DNA from: Deltaproteobacteria bacterium
GTDB lineage: Bacteria; Desulfobacterota; Deferrisomatia; Deferrisomatales; Deferrisomataceae
Length of the DNA stretch: 11,175 nucleotides
Direction: 5' to 3'
Assembly: GCA_013152215.1 (NCBI GenBank)
Contig: JAADGT010000258.1
Location: 1 to 11,175, forward strand
Shown one piece after another: positions 1 to 6,679 of the stretch (position 1 is the stretch's first letter; each line of letters opens with the position of its first letter). The notes under the pieces were generated by a model. It saw nothing but the letters and a program-made list of their open reading frames with translations, ran no database searches and was not told where the DNA came from. The position numbers and the translations under genes are program-made.

Positions 1-201
1 CTGTTCGTTCGGCTGAAGGAGGAGAAGTCCGTCCTGGAGCGCAGCCTGGCGGAGAAGGACGAGCGGTTGCGCACCCTGGAACGCGAGGTGGACGGTTTAC
101 GGCAGGAGCGGGATCTCATCCGATCACGGTTGGCCCGCATGATTGAGACGATCGAGCGCCTCGAGGCCATGGAGGCGCCCGAGCCCGGAGTGACCGTGTG
201 A
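1..201 (+). CDS. ZapB-like small coiled-coil protein (3' end only)
   Basis: The reading frame is open from the first base and stops at 199-201, giving the last 66 residues of a protein whose start lies upstream. The translation is almost wholly charged alpha-helix with heptad-like Leu spacing (KEEKSVLERSL, LRTLEREVDGLRQERDLI) and ends in a short Pro/Glu tail. No enzymatic motif is visible. The family is a guess from composition and context. A short coiled-coil gene directly before zapA is commonly annotated as a ZapB-like division protein, which would bundle at midcell through ZapA and FtsZ. Its stop overlaps the zapA start (GTGA, 198-201), so the two are probably translationally coupled. Any other small coiled-coil protein would look the same. 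Confidence 0.6.
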   Translation: MFVRLKEEKSVLERSLAEKDERLRTLEREVDGLRQERDLIRSRLARMIETIERLEAMEAPEPGVTV

Positions 202-524
202 ACGCCTACCGGGTCGAGATCTTCGGCCAGACCTATGGGCTTCGGAGCCAGGCGGCCGAGGAACACGTGCAGCGGGTGGCTCGGTTGGTGGACGCGCGGA
301 TGCGCGAGGTTGCGGCCCAGACCCGTTCGGTGGCCACGGTGCAGATCGCCGTGCTGGCCGCCCTGGAGTTGGCCAGCGACCTTTTGGACGAACAGGAGAA
401 CCAGCGCAGACTCCTGGAGTGCGTCGAGAGTCGGTGTGCCGAACTGGTGAGGCGCATCGACAGCCGGGTGCCCGAGGCGCGCCCGGATGCCGAAGAAGAG
501 GTGGTTCCCCTGCTGTGTTCGTGA
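198..524 (+). CDS. zapA: Cell division protein ZapA
   Basis: This encodes 108 residues, the usual ZapA size. ZapA binds FtsZ in the cytoplasm and promotes bundling and cross-linking of protofilaments at the Z-ring. The N-terminal part (YRVEIFGQTYGLRSQAAEEH) matches the family's beta-hairpin start. It is followed by the helix VQRVARLVDARMREV and a long C-terminal coiled-coil helix with the typical TVQIAVLAALELASDLL stretch (about residues 47-63). The GTG start at 198 overlaps the upstream stop and has GGAG at 187-190, seven bases away. The last residues (EEEVVPLLCS) are not conserved-looking. Their codons also form the 5' closing strand of the 6S RNA candidate that follows, which may constrain them. 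Confidence 0.9.
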   Translation: MNAYRVEIFGQTYGLRSQAAEEHVQRVARLVDARMREVAAQTRSVATVQIAVLAALELASDLLDEQENQRRLLECVESRCAELVRRIDSRVPEARPDAEEEVVPLLCS

Positions 525-686
525 TTCCGAATGGAAGCTGTTGAGCCAACGCAACGGTAGACGGGAGCCTTCCCTGGCCGTGGACCGTGCTCCCCTTCGC
601 GGGGAACCGACGAAGCGGCCATAGGGCGCCCACCTTTCCATCCGAGGTTCAACCGAACCTTAAGGAACACGGCACGAGCGGGGGAC
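504..686 (+). ncRNA. ssrS: 6S RNA candidate
   Basis: 6S RNA is a promoter-mimicking hairpin RNA that sequesters the housekeeping RNA polymerase holoenzyme, and it often lies just after zapA. A long rod with a central bubble can be drawn by hand. The closing stem pairs GTTCCCC (504-510) with GGGGGAC (680-686), and TGCTGTGTTC (511-520) with GAACACGGCA (665-674), including G-U pairs and a 5-nt bulge on the 3' side. The 5' arm has a TTCC/GGAA hairpin (525-536) and then GAGCC (543-547), like TGTTCG...GAGCC in E. coli 6S. The apical arm pairs 572-580 with 616-626, with a small CCCC/GGGG hairpin at its tip (592-604). The 3' arm has CACCT (631-635), then the hairpin AGGTTC-AACC-GAACCT (645-660), as in the enterobacterial 3' arm. 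The length of about 183 nt fits. The ends are estimates. The 5' end overlaps zapA by about 20 nt. Confidence 0.85.
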
Positions 687-814
687 TTGTTCTCCTCGCC
701 TTCCCGCAAGCGTTCCTCTCCGTCCCCGCTCCTGGGGAACTTCCCGCCGAACCGCCTTCCACACCCCCCGCCGGTCCGGCTTTGGGCCGTGCGTCGATGA
801 GGAGAGGAGCGTCC
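687..814 (+). other. Leader between 6S RNA and rny
   Basis: These are 128 non-coding bases, pyrimidine-rich at first. I see no convincing sigma-70 promoter, no stem followed by a T-run, and none of the repeat units found in the later gaps. It may hold the 6S 3' trailer and the rny promoter, but nothing distinct can be assigned. Confidence 0.4.
800..809 (+). promoter_or_regulatory. Ribosome binding site of rny
   Basis: Two back-to-back AGGAG motifs (800-804 and 805-809) precede the start region. The second lies 5 bases before GTG 815 and 11 before ATG 821, which favours GTG 815. An upstream in-frame ATG at 797 would put these motifs inside the gene and has no comparable site before it. Confidence 0.6.
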
Positions 815-2380
815 GTGGACATGATGGTGACCGTTGTGGTCTGGATCGGGGTGGCCGCGGTGGCGGCCTTGGTGCTGGGGTACGCCCTGGGCCGCAGGGT
901 CTGGAGACGCGAGAAGGCCTCCCACGAGGCCCAGGCCCAGGCCGTGCTGGAGGAGGCCCGGAAAGAGGCGGAGATCCTGAAGAAGGAGGCCGTGCTCCGG
1001 GCCAAGGAGCAGGTTCTCGCCGAGAAGGCCCGGCTGGAGCAGGAGATCGAGGGCCGCAAGGGCGAGGTGGTGGCCCTGGAGCGGCGGCTTCAGCAAAAGG
1101 AGGCCAACCTAGAGAAGAAGGAGGAGTCTCTCGAGCGCCGGGAGGCCCGGCTCGAGGAACGGGAGGGTCAGGTCGAGGCCCGCAGCAGAGAGCTGGAGAA
1201 GGCGTCCCGGGAGCTGGAGCAGCGGCAGGCCGAGGTGCTCCGGAACCTGGAGAAGGTGGCCGGCATGAGCGCCGAGGAGGCCAAGGAGGAGCTCAAGGCG
1301 TCGCTGCTGAGCGAGGCGCGGCACGAGGCGGCCAAGCAGATCCGGGAGATCGAGGAGGAGGCCCGGAAGACCGCCGACAACAAGGCCAAGGAGATCATCA
1401 GCCTGGCGATCCAGCGCTACGCCGGCGAGTACGTGGCCGAGCGCACGGTGACCGCCGTGCAGCTCCCCAGCGACGAGATGAAGGGCCGGATCATCGGCCG
1501 CGAGGGCCGCAACATCCGGGCGATCGAGGCGGCCACCGGCGTGGACCTGATCGTGGACGACACGCCGGAGACGGTGCTCCTGTCGGGGTACAACCCGGTC
1601 CGCCGGGAGGTGGCCCGGATCGCCCTGGAACGGTTGATCGCGGACGGCCGGATCCACCCGGCCCGGATCGAGGAGATGGTCAAGAAGGTCTCCAAGGAGG
1701 TGGAGCGCGAGATCCGGGAGGCCGGGGAGCAGGCCACCTTCGACGTGGGGGTCCACGGCATCCACGGGGAGGTGGTCAGCCTGCTGGGCCGGTTGAAGTT
1801 CCGGTCGTCGTTCGCCCAGAACGTGCTGACCCACTCCCTGGAGGTGGCGTTCCTGTGCGGCATCATGGCTGCCGAGCTGGGCATCAACGTCAAGAAAGCC
1901 AAGCGGGCCGGCCTGCTCCACGACATCGGCAAGGCCGTGGACCACGAGGTGGAAGGGTCCCACGCCGCCATCGGCGCCGACCTGGCGCGCAAGTACGGCC
2001 AGGCGTCCGACATCGTCCACGCGATCGCCGCCCACCACGACGAGGTGAAGCCCGAGACCGTGCTCGCGGTGCTGGTGCAGGCCGCCGACGCCCTGTCCGC
2101 GGCCCGGCCGGGGGCCCGGAGGGAGATGCTCGAGTCCTACGTCAAGCGGCTGGAGGATCTGGAGCGGATCGCCAACGGGTTCGAGGGCGTGGCCAAGTCC
2201 TACGCCATCCAGGCCGGCCGGGAGATCCGGATCATCGTGAACTCGGATCGCGTGGACGACGATCGGGCCACCCTTCTCGCCCGGGACGTGGCCCGCAAGG
2301 TCGAGTCCCAGCTCTCCTACCCCGGCCAGATCAAGGTGACCGTGATCCGGGAGACCCGGGCGGTGGACTACGCGAAGTAG
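815..2380 (+). CDS. rny: Ribonuclease Y
   Basis: This encodes 521 residues, the normal RNase Y length. RNase Y is a membrane-anchored endoribonuclease that starts mRNA decay. In order the protein has an N-terminal transmembrane helix (about 4-25, VTVVVWIGVAAVAALVLGYALG), a long charged coiled coil (about 30-205, rich in Glu, Lys, Arg and Ala), a KH RNA-binding domain with its GXXG loop (IIGREG, G228-G231, then RNIRAIEAATGVDLIVDDTPE), and an HD phosphohydrolase domain. The HD domain shows H340 in THSLEV and the metal-binding pair H369-D370 in LLHDIGKAVDHE. The C-terminal end (PGQIKVTVIRETRAVDYAK) matches the family. GTG 815 is chosen from the RBS spacing and gives MDMMVTVV; ATG 821 is the alternative. 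It sits 128 bp after the 6S RNA candidate and is followed by a repeat-bearing gap, so it is probably the last gene of its unit. Confidence 0.95.
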   Translation: MDMMVTVVVWIGVAAVAALVLGYALGRRVWRREKASHEAQAQAVLEEARKEAEILKKEAVLRAKEQVLAEKARLEQEIEGRKGEVVALERRLQQKEANLEKKEESLERREARLEEREGQVEARSRELEKASRELEQRQAEVLRNLEKVAGMSAEEAKEELKASLLSEARHEAAKQIREIEEEARKTADNKAKEIISLAIQRYAGEYVAERTVTAVQLPSDEMKGRIIGREGRNIRAIEAATGVDLIVDDTPETVLLSGYNPVRREVARIALERLIADGRIHPARIEEMVKKVSKEVEREIREAGEQATFDVGVHGIHGEVVSLLGRLKFRSSFAQNVLTHSLEVAFLCGIMAAELGINVKKAKRAGLLHDIGKAVDHEVEGSHAAIGADLARKYGQASDIVHAIAAHHDEVKPETVLAVLVQAADALSAARPGARREMLESYVKRLEDLERIANGFEGVAKSYAIQAGREIRIIVNSDRVDDDRATLLARDVARKVESQLSYPGQIKVTVIRETRAVDYAK

Positions 2381-2395
2381 AAGTGCGCCCCCTCA

Positions 2396-2410
2396 GGCCC
2401 GTGCAGGGCC
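2396..2410 (+). other. Short GC hairpin after rny
   Basis: GGCCC (2396-2400) pairs with GGGCC (2406-2410) around a GTGCA loop, 16 bases after the rny stop. There is no T-run right after it; a TTTTG stretch comes about 20 bases later. It could weakly help termination or mRNA stability, but it is not a convincing intrinsic terminator. Confidence 0.2.
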
Positions 2411-2457
2411 GTACAACGGGAAGGCAACTTTTGTTGGTCCGGAGCCTTCACGCCGGA

Positions 2458-2600
2458 GGCATGGGGCCTGCATTTCAGGAATCAGGACTCGGTGGACAGA
2501 GGACAGGGAAAAACCGCTTTGGCAGTTCTCCTGTCTACTGTCCTCTGAATTCTGGCCTCTGATACGGCCGCACGCGGCTCTCCAGCAGGCCCCATGCCCC
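2458..2600. repeat. Long imperfect palindrome of degenerate heptamers
   Basis: The outer arms are a perfect 14-bp inverted repeat: GGCATGGGGCCTGC (2458-2471) and its complement (2585-2598). Inside the left arm are five consecutive 7-nt units starting at 2476, four of the form CAGNNNN and one CGGTGGA. Inside the right arm are five consecutive CTGNNNN units (2531-2565), which read as CAGNNNN on the other strand. The arms can therefore pair in register. A short GCCGC/GCGGC hairpin (2567-2578) and GCGGCTCTCCAGCAG (2574-2588) follow; the latter recurs exactly at 10788-10802. Related arrays lie in the other two long gaps. It is non-coding and intergenic, and its function is unknown. Everything here is read directly from the bases. 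Confidence 0.85.
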
Positions 2601-2626
2601 CCGACTCCGATGTCGAGACGAGCTTT

Positions 2627-2661
2627 CGACCGACGACTGACGACTGACGACCGAAGTTGCC
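2627..2661 (+). repeat. CGACYGA heptamer tract
   Basis: Four tandem 7-nt units run CGACCGA (2627), CGACTGA (2634), CGACTGA (2641) and CGACCGA (2648), followed by AGTTGCC (2655-2661). The junction GACCGAAGTTGCC (2649-2661) recurs exactly at 10876-10888, just before the lpxD RBS, so the tract is part of an interspersed family and not a local slippage product. Confidence 0.85.
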
Positions 2662-2680
2662 GGGAAGGGCCCGGGGGTGT

Positions 2681-2708
2681 TTGCACGGGGGGAAACGTGT
2701 TATGTATC
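2681..2708 (+). promoter_or_regulatory. Possible sigma-70-like promoter for lysS
   Basis: TTGCAC (2681-2686) and TGTATC (2703-2708) are 16 bases apart, in a locally AT-richer patch about 80 bases before the lysS start. An overlapping TATGTA (2701-2706) would have a spacing that is too short. Two-box matches of this quality occur by chance. Support comes only from its place between the repeats and lysS. Confidence 0.25.
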
Positions 2709-2788
2709 CCGGTCACCCGAGTGGGCGAGCGCCCGCTGGCTCCGCCCCCTCTTGTCTTGACCGTTGCTCATCGGAAAGGAACCGTCGG

Positions 2789-4273
2789 ATGGACGACCGA
2801 CAGACCAACCCCCTGATCGCCCAGCGGATCCAAAAGCTCGAGGAGTTCCGGCGCCTCGGGATCCCCCCTTATCCCAACGACTTCCGACCTTCCCACACCG
2901 CCGCCGAGATCCACGGGGCCCACGGCGACAAGACGGCCGAGGCCCTGCAGGAGATGGACGGATCCTTCCGGGTGGCCGGCCGGATCATGGCGTTGCGCTC
3001 GTTCGGGCGGGCCACCTTCGTCAAGATCCAGGATCGATCGGGCCAGATCCAGGTCCTGGTCCAGAAGAATGCGGTGGGACCCGAGGCCTACGCCTGGTTC
3101 CGTAAGCTGGACGTGGGCGACTTCCTGGGGGCTGTGGGCCCCCTCATCCGCACGCGCACCGGCGAGCTCACCGTGGAGGCCCGGGAGGTTCGGCTGCTGG
3201 CCAAGAGCCTGCGCCCCCTGCCCGAGAAATGGCACGGGCTCACGGACAAGGAGACCCGGTACCGGCAGCGGTACGTGGACCTGATCGTGAACCCCGACGT
3301 GCGCGAGACGTTCCTGCGCCGCAGCCGGATCATCCAGCTGGTGCGGGAGTTCCTGACCTCCCGGGGGTTCGTGGAGATGGAGACCCCCATGATGCAGCCG
3401 ATCCCCGGGGGCGCCACGGCCCGGCCCTTCGTTACCCACCACAACGCCCTGGACATGACCCTGTACCTGCGGGTCGCCCCCGAGCTCTACCTCAAACGGC
3501 TCGTGGTGGGCGGGTTCGAGCGGGTGTTCGAGATCAACCGCAACTTCCGCAACGAGGGGCTCTCGAACCAGCACAACCCCGAGTTCACCATGGTGGAGTT
3601 CTACCAGGCTTACGCCACCTATGAGGACCTGATGGGCCTGACCGAGGAGCTGTTCGTGCACGTGGCCGAGGTTCTCAACGGATCGACCCGGCTGGTGTAC
3701 CAGGAGGAGGAGATCGACCTCACGCCGCCCTGGCCGCGGCTGACGGTGCGGGAGGCCGTGATGCGCCACGCCGGCCTGACCGACGCCGAGGTGGACGACC
3801 CAGAGACCCTGGCTGCGTACGCCCGGAAGGTGGGGCTGGACGTGGACGGCATGCCCCACGGCAAGGTGCTGGCCGAGGTGTTCGAGGAGGTGGCCGAGCC
3901 CCACCTGGTGCAGCCCACGTTCATCACCCAGTACCCGGTGGAGGTGTCCCCCCTGTCCCGCCGGAACGAGCAGGACCCCCGGTACGTGGACCGGTTCGAG
4001 CTCTACATCGCCCGCCGGGAGATCGCCAACGCCTTCAGCGAGCTGAACGACCCCATCGATCAGCTGGAGCGGTTCCGGCAGCAGGCGGCCCAGAGAGCCC
4101 AGGGGGACGAAGAGGCTCACCGGATCGACGAGGACTTCGTCCGGGCCCTGGAGTACGGCATGCCCCCGACCGCGGGCGAGGGGATCGGCATCGACCGGAT
4201 GGTGATGCTGTTCACCGACAGCCCCTCGATCCGCGACGTGATCCTGTTCCCCCACATGCGGCCGGAGTCCTGA
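2789..4273 (+). CDS. lysS: Lysyl-tRNA synthetase, class II
   Basis: This encodes 494 residues, standard for bacterial LysRS, the cytoplasmic enzyme that charges tRNA-Lys with lysine using ATP. An OB-fold anticodon-binding domain spans about residues 58-140 (VAGRIMALRSFGRATFVKIQD). The class II core follows. Motif 1 lies around FLRRSRIIQLVREFLTSRGFVEMETP (175-200). Motif 2 is RVFEINRNFRNEGLSNQHNPEFTMVEFY (245-272). Motif 3 is GEGIGIDRMVMLF (463-475), with the ATP-binding Arg at 470. The lysine-pocket stretch ELYIARREIANAFSELNDP (404-422) is present. The ATG at 2789 is chosen because GGAAAGGA (2773-2780) sits 8 bases upstream. Longer in-frame starts would run through the repeat region. It is probably the first gene of a unit running on into lolC, 6 bp downstream. 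Confidence 0.97.
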   Translation: MDDRQTNPLIAQRIQKLEEFRRLGIPPYPNDFRPSHTAAEIHGAHGDKTAEALQEMDGSFRVAGRIMALRSFGRATFVKIQDRSGQIQVLVQKNAVGPEAYAWFRKLDVGDFLGAVGPLIRTRTGELTVEAREVRLLAKSLRPLPEKWHGLTDKETRYRQRYVDLIVNPDVRETFLRRSRIIQLVREFLTSRGFVEMETPMMQPIPGGATARPFVTHHNALDMTLYLRVAPELYLKRLVVGGFERVFEINRNFRNEGLSNQHNPEFTMVEFYQAYATYEDLMGLTEELFVHVAEVLNGSTRLVYQEEEIDLTPPWPRLTVREAVMRHAGLTDAEVDDPETLAAYARKVGLDVDGMPHGKVLAEVFEEVAEPHLVQPTFITQYPVEVSPLSRRNEQDPRYVDRFELYIARREIANAFSELNDPIDQLERFRQQAAQRAQGDEEAHRIDEDFVRALEYGMPPTAGEGIGIDRMVMLFTDSPSIRDVILFPHMRPES

Positions 4274-4279
4274 GCAGCG

Positions 4280-5503
4280 ATGGAACTCCCCCTGGAACTG
4301 TGGGTGGCGCTGCGCTACCTGCGGGGCCGCCGACGGGAGCGGTTCATCTCGCTGATCACCTGGATCAGCGTGGGGGGGGTGGCGGTGGGGGTCACGGCCC
4401 TGATCGTGGTCCTCTCGGTCATGACCGGGTTCGAGCGGGATCTGCGGGACAAGATCCTGGGCACGAACGCCCACGTGGTGGTGTACCCGATGGGGGGCAC
4501 GCTCACGGACTACCGCCGGGTGACCCGGAAGGTCCGGGCGGTGGAAGGGGTGGTGGCGGCCACCCCGTTCGTGTCGGGCCAGGTGATGCTGGTCTACGGG
4601 GGCAACGTGACCGCGGCCCTGCTTCGGGGCGTGGATCCGGAGACCGCCGGCGAGGCCACGGACCTGAGGCGGTTCCTGGTGGAGGGGAGCCTCTCGGACC
4701 TGACCCGGGACGGGCCCGGCGTGATCCTGGGCCGGGAGCTCGCCCGGAACCTGGGGATCCTGGTGGGGGACACGGTGCAGCTGGTCAGCCCGGCCGGGGG
4801 GCTCACCCCCTTGGGGCTGGTGCCCCGCATCCGGGCCTTCCGGGTGAAGGGGCTCTTCGCGTCGGGCATGTACGAGTACGACACGGGCATCGTGGTGACC
4901 TCGTTGGCCGAGGCCCAAGACTTCCTGCGTCTGGGAGACGGGGTCAGCGGGATCGAGGTGCGCGTGGCCGACCTGTACGACGCCCGCCGGGCGGCCCGGC
5001 GCATCGAGGCGGTGTTGGGAGCCGGGTACTGGGCCCGGGACTGGATGGAGATGAACCGGAACCTGTTCAGCGCCTTGAAGCTGGAAAAGACCGCCATGTT
5101 CATCATCTTGGCGCTGATCGTGGTGGTGGCCGCCTTCAACATCGCGGCCACCCTGATCATGGTGGTGCTCGAGAAGTCCCGGGAGATCGGGGTGCTCAAG
5201 TCCATGGGTGCCACGGCCCGGACGATCCGGCGAATCTTCGTGGCGGAGGGCATGGTGATCGGGGGGCTGGGAACCGCCATGGGGTTGATCGGCGGGTGGG
5301 GACTGTGTTCCCTTTTGGAGCGGTACCGGTTCATCCGCCTGCCCAGCGACGTCTACTACATCGACACCCTGCCGGTGGTGATGGAGCCCGAGGTGTTCCT
5401 CATCGTGGCGGGGTGTGCCTTGGCCCTGTGCTTCCTGGCCACCCTGTACCCGTCGTGGCAGGCGGCGCGGATGGATCCGGTGGAGATCCTGCGCTACGAG
5501 TGA
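4280..5503 (+). CDS. lolC: Lipoprotein-releasing ABC transporter permease (LolC/LolE family)
   Basis: This encodes 407 residues, typical for LolC/E. It is the inner-membrane subunit that, with the ATPase LolD, extracts outer-membrane lipoproteins and passes them to the carrier LolA. The start ELWVALRYLRGRRRERFISLITWISVGGVAVGV is the family signature and leads into TM1 (about 22-48). A large periplasmic domain (about 50-265) follows. Three more membrane helices lie at about 271-300, 316-345 and 370-396. The cytoplasmic coupling stretch EKSREIGVLKSMGA is between TM2 and TM3. The end, ARMDPVEILRYE, is typical of the family. Only one permease gene is present before lolD, so it may work as a homodimer or be the LolF-like fused type; the sequence alone does not decide between LolC and LolE. 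It starts 6 bp after lysS with only a weak RBS (GGAG 4264-4267), which suggests coupled translation. Confidence 0.9.
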   Translation: MELPLELWVALRYLRGRRRERFISLITWISVGGVAVGVTALIVVLSVMTGFERDLRDKILGTNAHVVVYPMGGTLTDYRRVTRKVRAVEGVVAATPFVSGQVMLVYGGNVTAALLRGVDPETAGEATDLRRFLVEGSLSDLTRDGPGVILGRELARNLGILVGDTVQLVSPAGGLTPLGLVPRIRAFRVKGLFASGMYEYDTGIVVTSLAEAQDFLRLGDGVSGIEVRVADLYDARRAARRIEAVLGAGYWARDWMEMNRNLFSALKLEKTAMFIILALIVVVAAFNIAATLIMVVLEKSREIGVLKSMGATARTIRRIFVAEGMVIGGLGTAMGLIGGWGLCSLLERYRFIRLPSDVYYIDTLPVVMEPEVFLIVAGCALALCFLATLYPSWQAARMDPVEILRYE

Positions 5504-5512
5504 CGAGCCCCC

Positions 5513-6679
5513 ATGGCCCTTTTTTTCCGGCGCAGCAAGAAGGATGACAAGAGCCACGCCGACGCCCTGTACACCAAGGGGCAATGGGCCGCGGCCCTGG
5601 CCGCATACGAGCGCGTGCTGGCCAAGGACCCGGACAACCTGGCGGTGCTGCGGCGGGTGGGGGACCTGCGGGCAAAGCTGGGGCGCACGAAGGAGGCGGC
5701 CGAGGCGTACCGGGAGCTGGCCGACCGGTACGCGCGGGGGGGGTTCCTCATGCAGGCCATCGCGGTGTACAAGATCTTGGAGCGCTGCGACCCCGAGGCG
5801 GACGACGTGGGACGGCGGCTGGCCGAGCTCTACGCCCAGCGGGGGCTGGCCCGGAGGGGGCGGGAGAAGGAGCGGCCCCTGCCCAAGATCCCCTTGTTCT
5901 CGGACCTGGAGCCCGAAGCGTTCCGGCGGGTCCTCCAGAAGACCATCCCCCGGTCGCTGTCCATGGGAGAGACGTTGTTCCGCCAGGGGGATCCGGGGGA
6001 GTCGGTGTTCGTCGTGACCTCGGGAGTGGTACGCGTGGAGCGCCAGGGCACGGTGCTGGCCGAGCTGGGCGAGGGGTCGTTCTTCGGGGAGGCGGCGTTC
6101 TTCAGCCACGAGCCCCGGAACGCAGACGTGGTGGCGGTGACCCCGGCAGAGCTTTTGGAGATCCGTCGCGAGGACGTGGAGGCCCTGATCGAGCGGTACC
6201 CCGGGGTGGCCGACGCCCTGCATGCGTTCTACCGGGACCGGGTGCTCGACGGCGTGCTGGCGGCCTCCCATGCGTTTCGGTCGCTGCCCCCGGAGGAACG
6301 AAAGGAGCTGGCCCGACGCTTCGAGATCGTGCGGGTCGACGCGGGGGACGACGTGGTCCGGGAGGGGGAGACCGACCGGTCGGTGTATATCGTCAAGCGC
6401 GGGCGGTTTCGGGTGTGGACGGTGCCGCCCGGACGGGAGGAGTCGGTCGTTCTGGCCACCCTGGGCCCCGGCGACCTGTTCGGGGAGGTGGCCTTGGTGA
6501 GCCACACCCCCCGCACGGCCACGGTGACGGCTGAAGAGCCGGGTGAGGTGCTCCGGGCGCGGGCCGAGGACCTGGAGCCGGTGATGGGGCGCCATCCCCA
6601 GGTTCGCCAGGCCCTGGAGGCCCTGCGGGACGGCCGGGCGCGGGACACCGTGGCCCGCATCCTCGGGAAGAGACCGTGA
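5513..6679 (+). CDS. TPR protein with two cyclic-nucleotide-binding domains
   Basis: This encodes 388 residues with no signal peptide or membrane helix, so it is probably cytoplasmic. The N-terminal part (about 12-115) looks like two or three TPR-type helix pairs (ADALYTKGQWAAALAAYERVLAKDPDN, then LGRTKEAAEAYRELADRY). Two cyclic-nucleotide-binding domains follow. The first (about 127-235) has phosphate-cassette residues FGEAAFFSHEPRNADV (191-206; E193, R202). The second (about 253-365) has FGEVALVSHTPRTATV (323-338; E325, R334). Both keep the G-E-A and P-R pattern used to hold the ribose-phosphate, so ligand binding (cAMP or cGMP) is plausible but inferred. There is no helix-turn-helix, kinase or cyclase domain. 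It begins 9 bp after lolC and overlaps lolD by 4 bp (GTGA 6676-6679). I know no named family for it. A signal-responsive scaffold is the most that can be said. Confidence 0.85.
   Translation: MALFFRRSKKDDKSHADALYTKGQWAAALAAYERVLAKDPDNLAVLRRVGDLRAKLGRTKEAAEAYRELADRYARGGFLMQAIAVYKILERCDPEADDVGRRLAELYAQRGLARRGREKERPLPKIPLFSDLEPEAFRRVLQKTIPRSLSMGETLFRQGDPGESVFVVTSGVVRVERQGTVLAELGEGSFFGEAAFFSHEPRNADVVAVTPAELLEIRREDVEALIERYPGVADALHAFYRDRVLDGVLAASHAFRSLPPEERKELARRFEIVRVDAGDDVVREGETDRSVYIVKRGRFRVWTVPPGREESVVLATLGPGDLFGEVALVSHTPRTATVTAEEPGEVLRARAEDLEPVMGRHPQVRQALEALRDGRARDTVARILGKRP

Noticed and set aside
587..814. Extended N-terminus for RNase Y
   Set aside because: The upstream in-frame stretch overlaps the 6S RNA candidate, has no family similarity, and would push the membrane anchor about 80 residues inward. 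GTG 815 has the RBS and gives the normal length.
2458..2600. CRISPR array
   Set aside because: The repeating units are 7 nt with only three fixed bases, and there are no constant 24-40 bp repeats with unique spacers. No cas gene is present.
2768..6595. A 1275-codon open frame on the minus strand
   Set aside because: It lies antiparallel to lysS, lolC and the CNB gene, all with clear family motifs. Its translation is low-complexity, rich in His, Gln, Pro and Gly, as expected of an antisense shadow in high-GC DNA.
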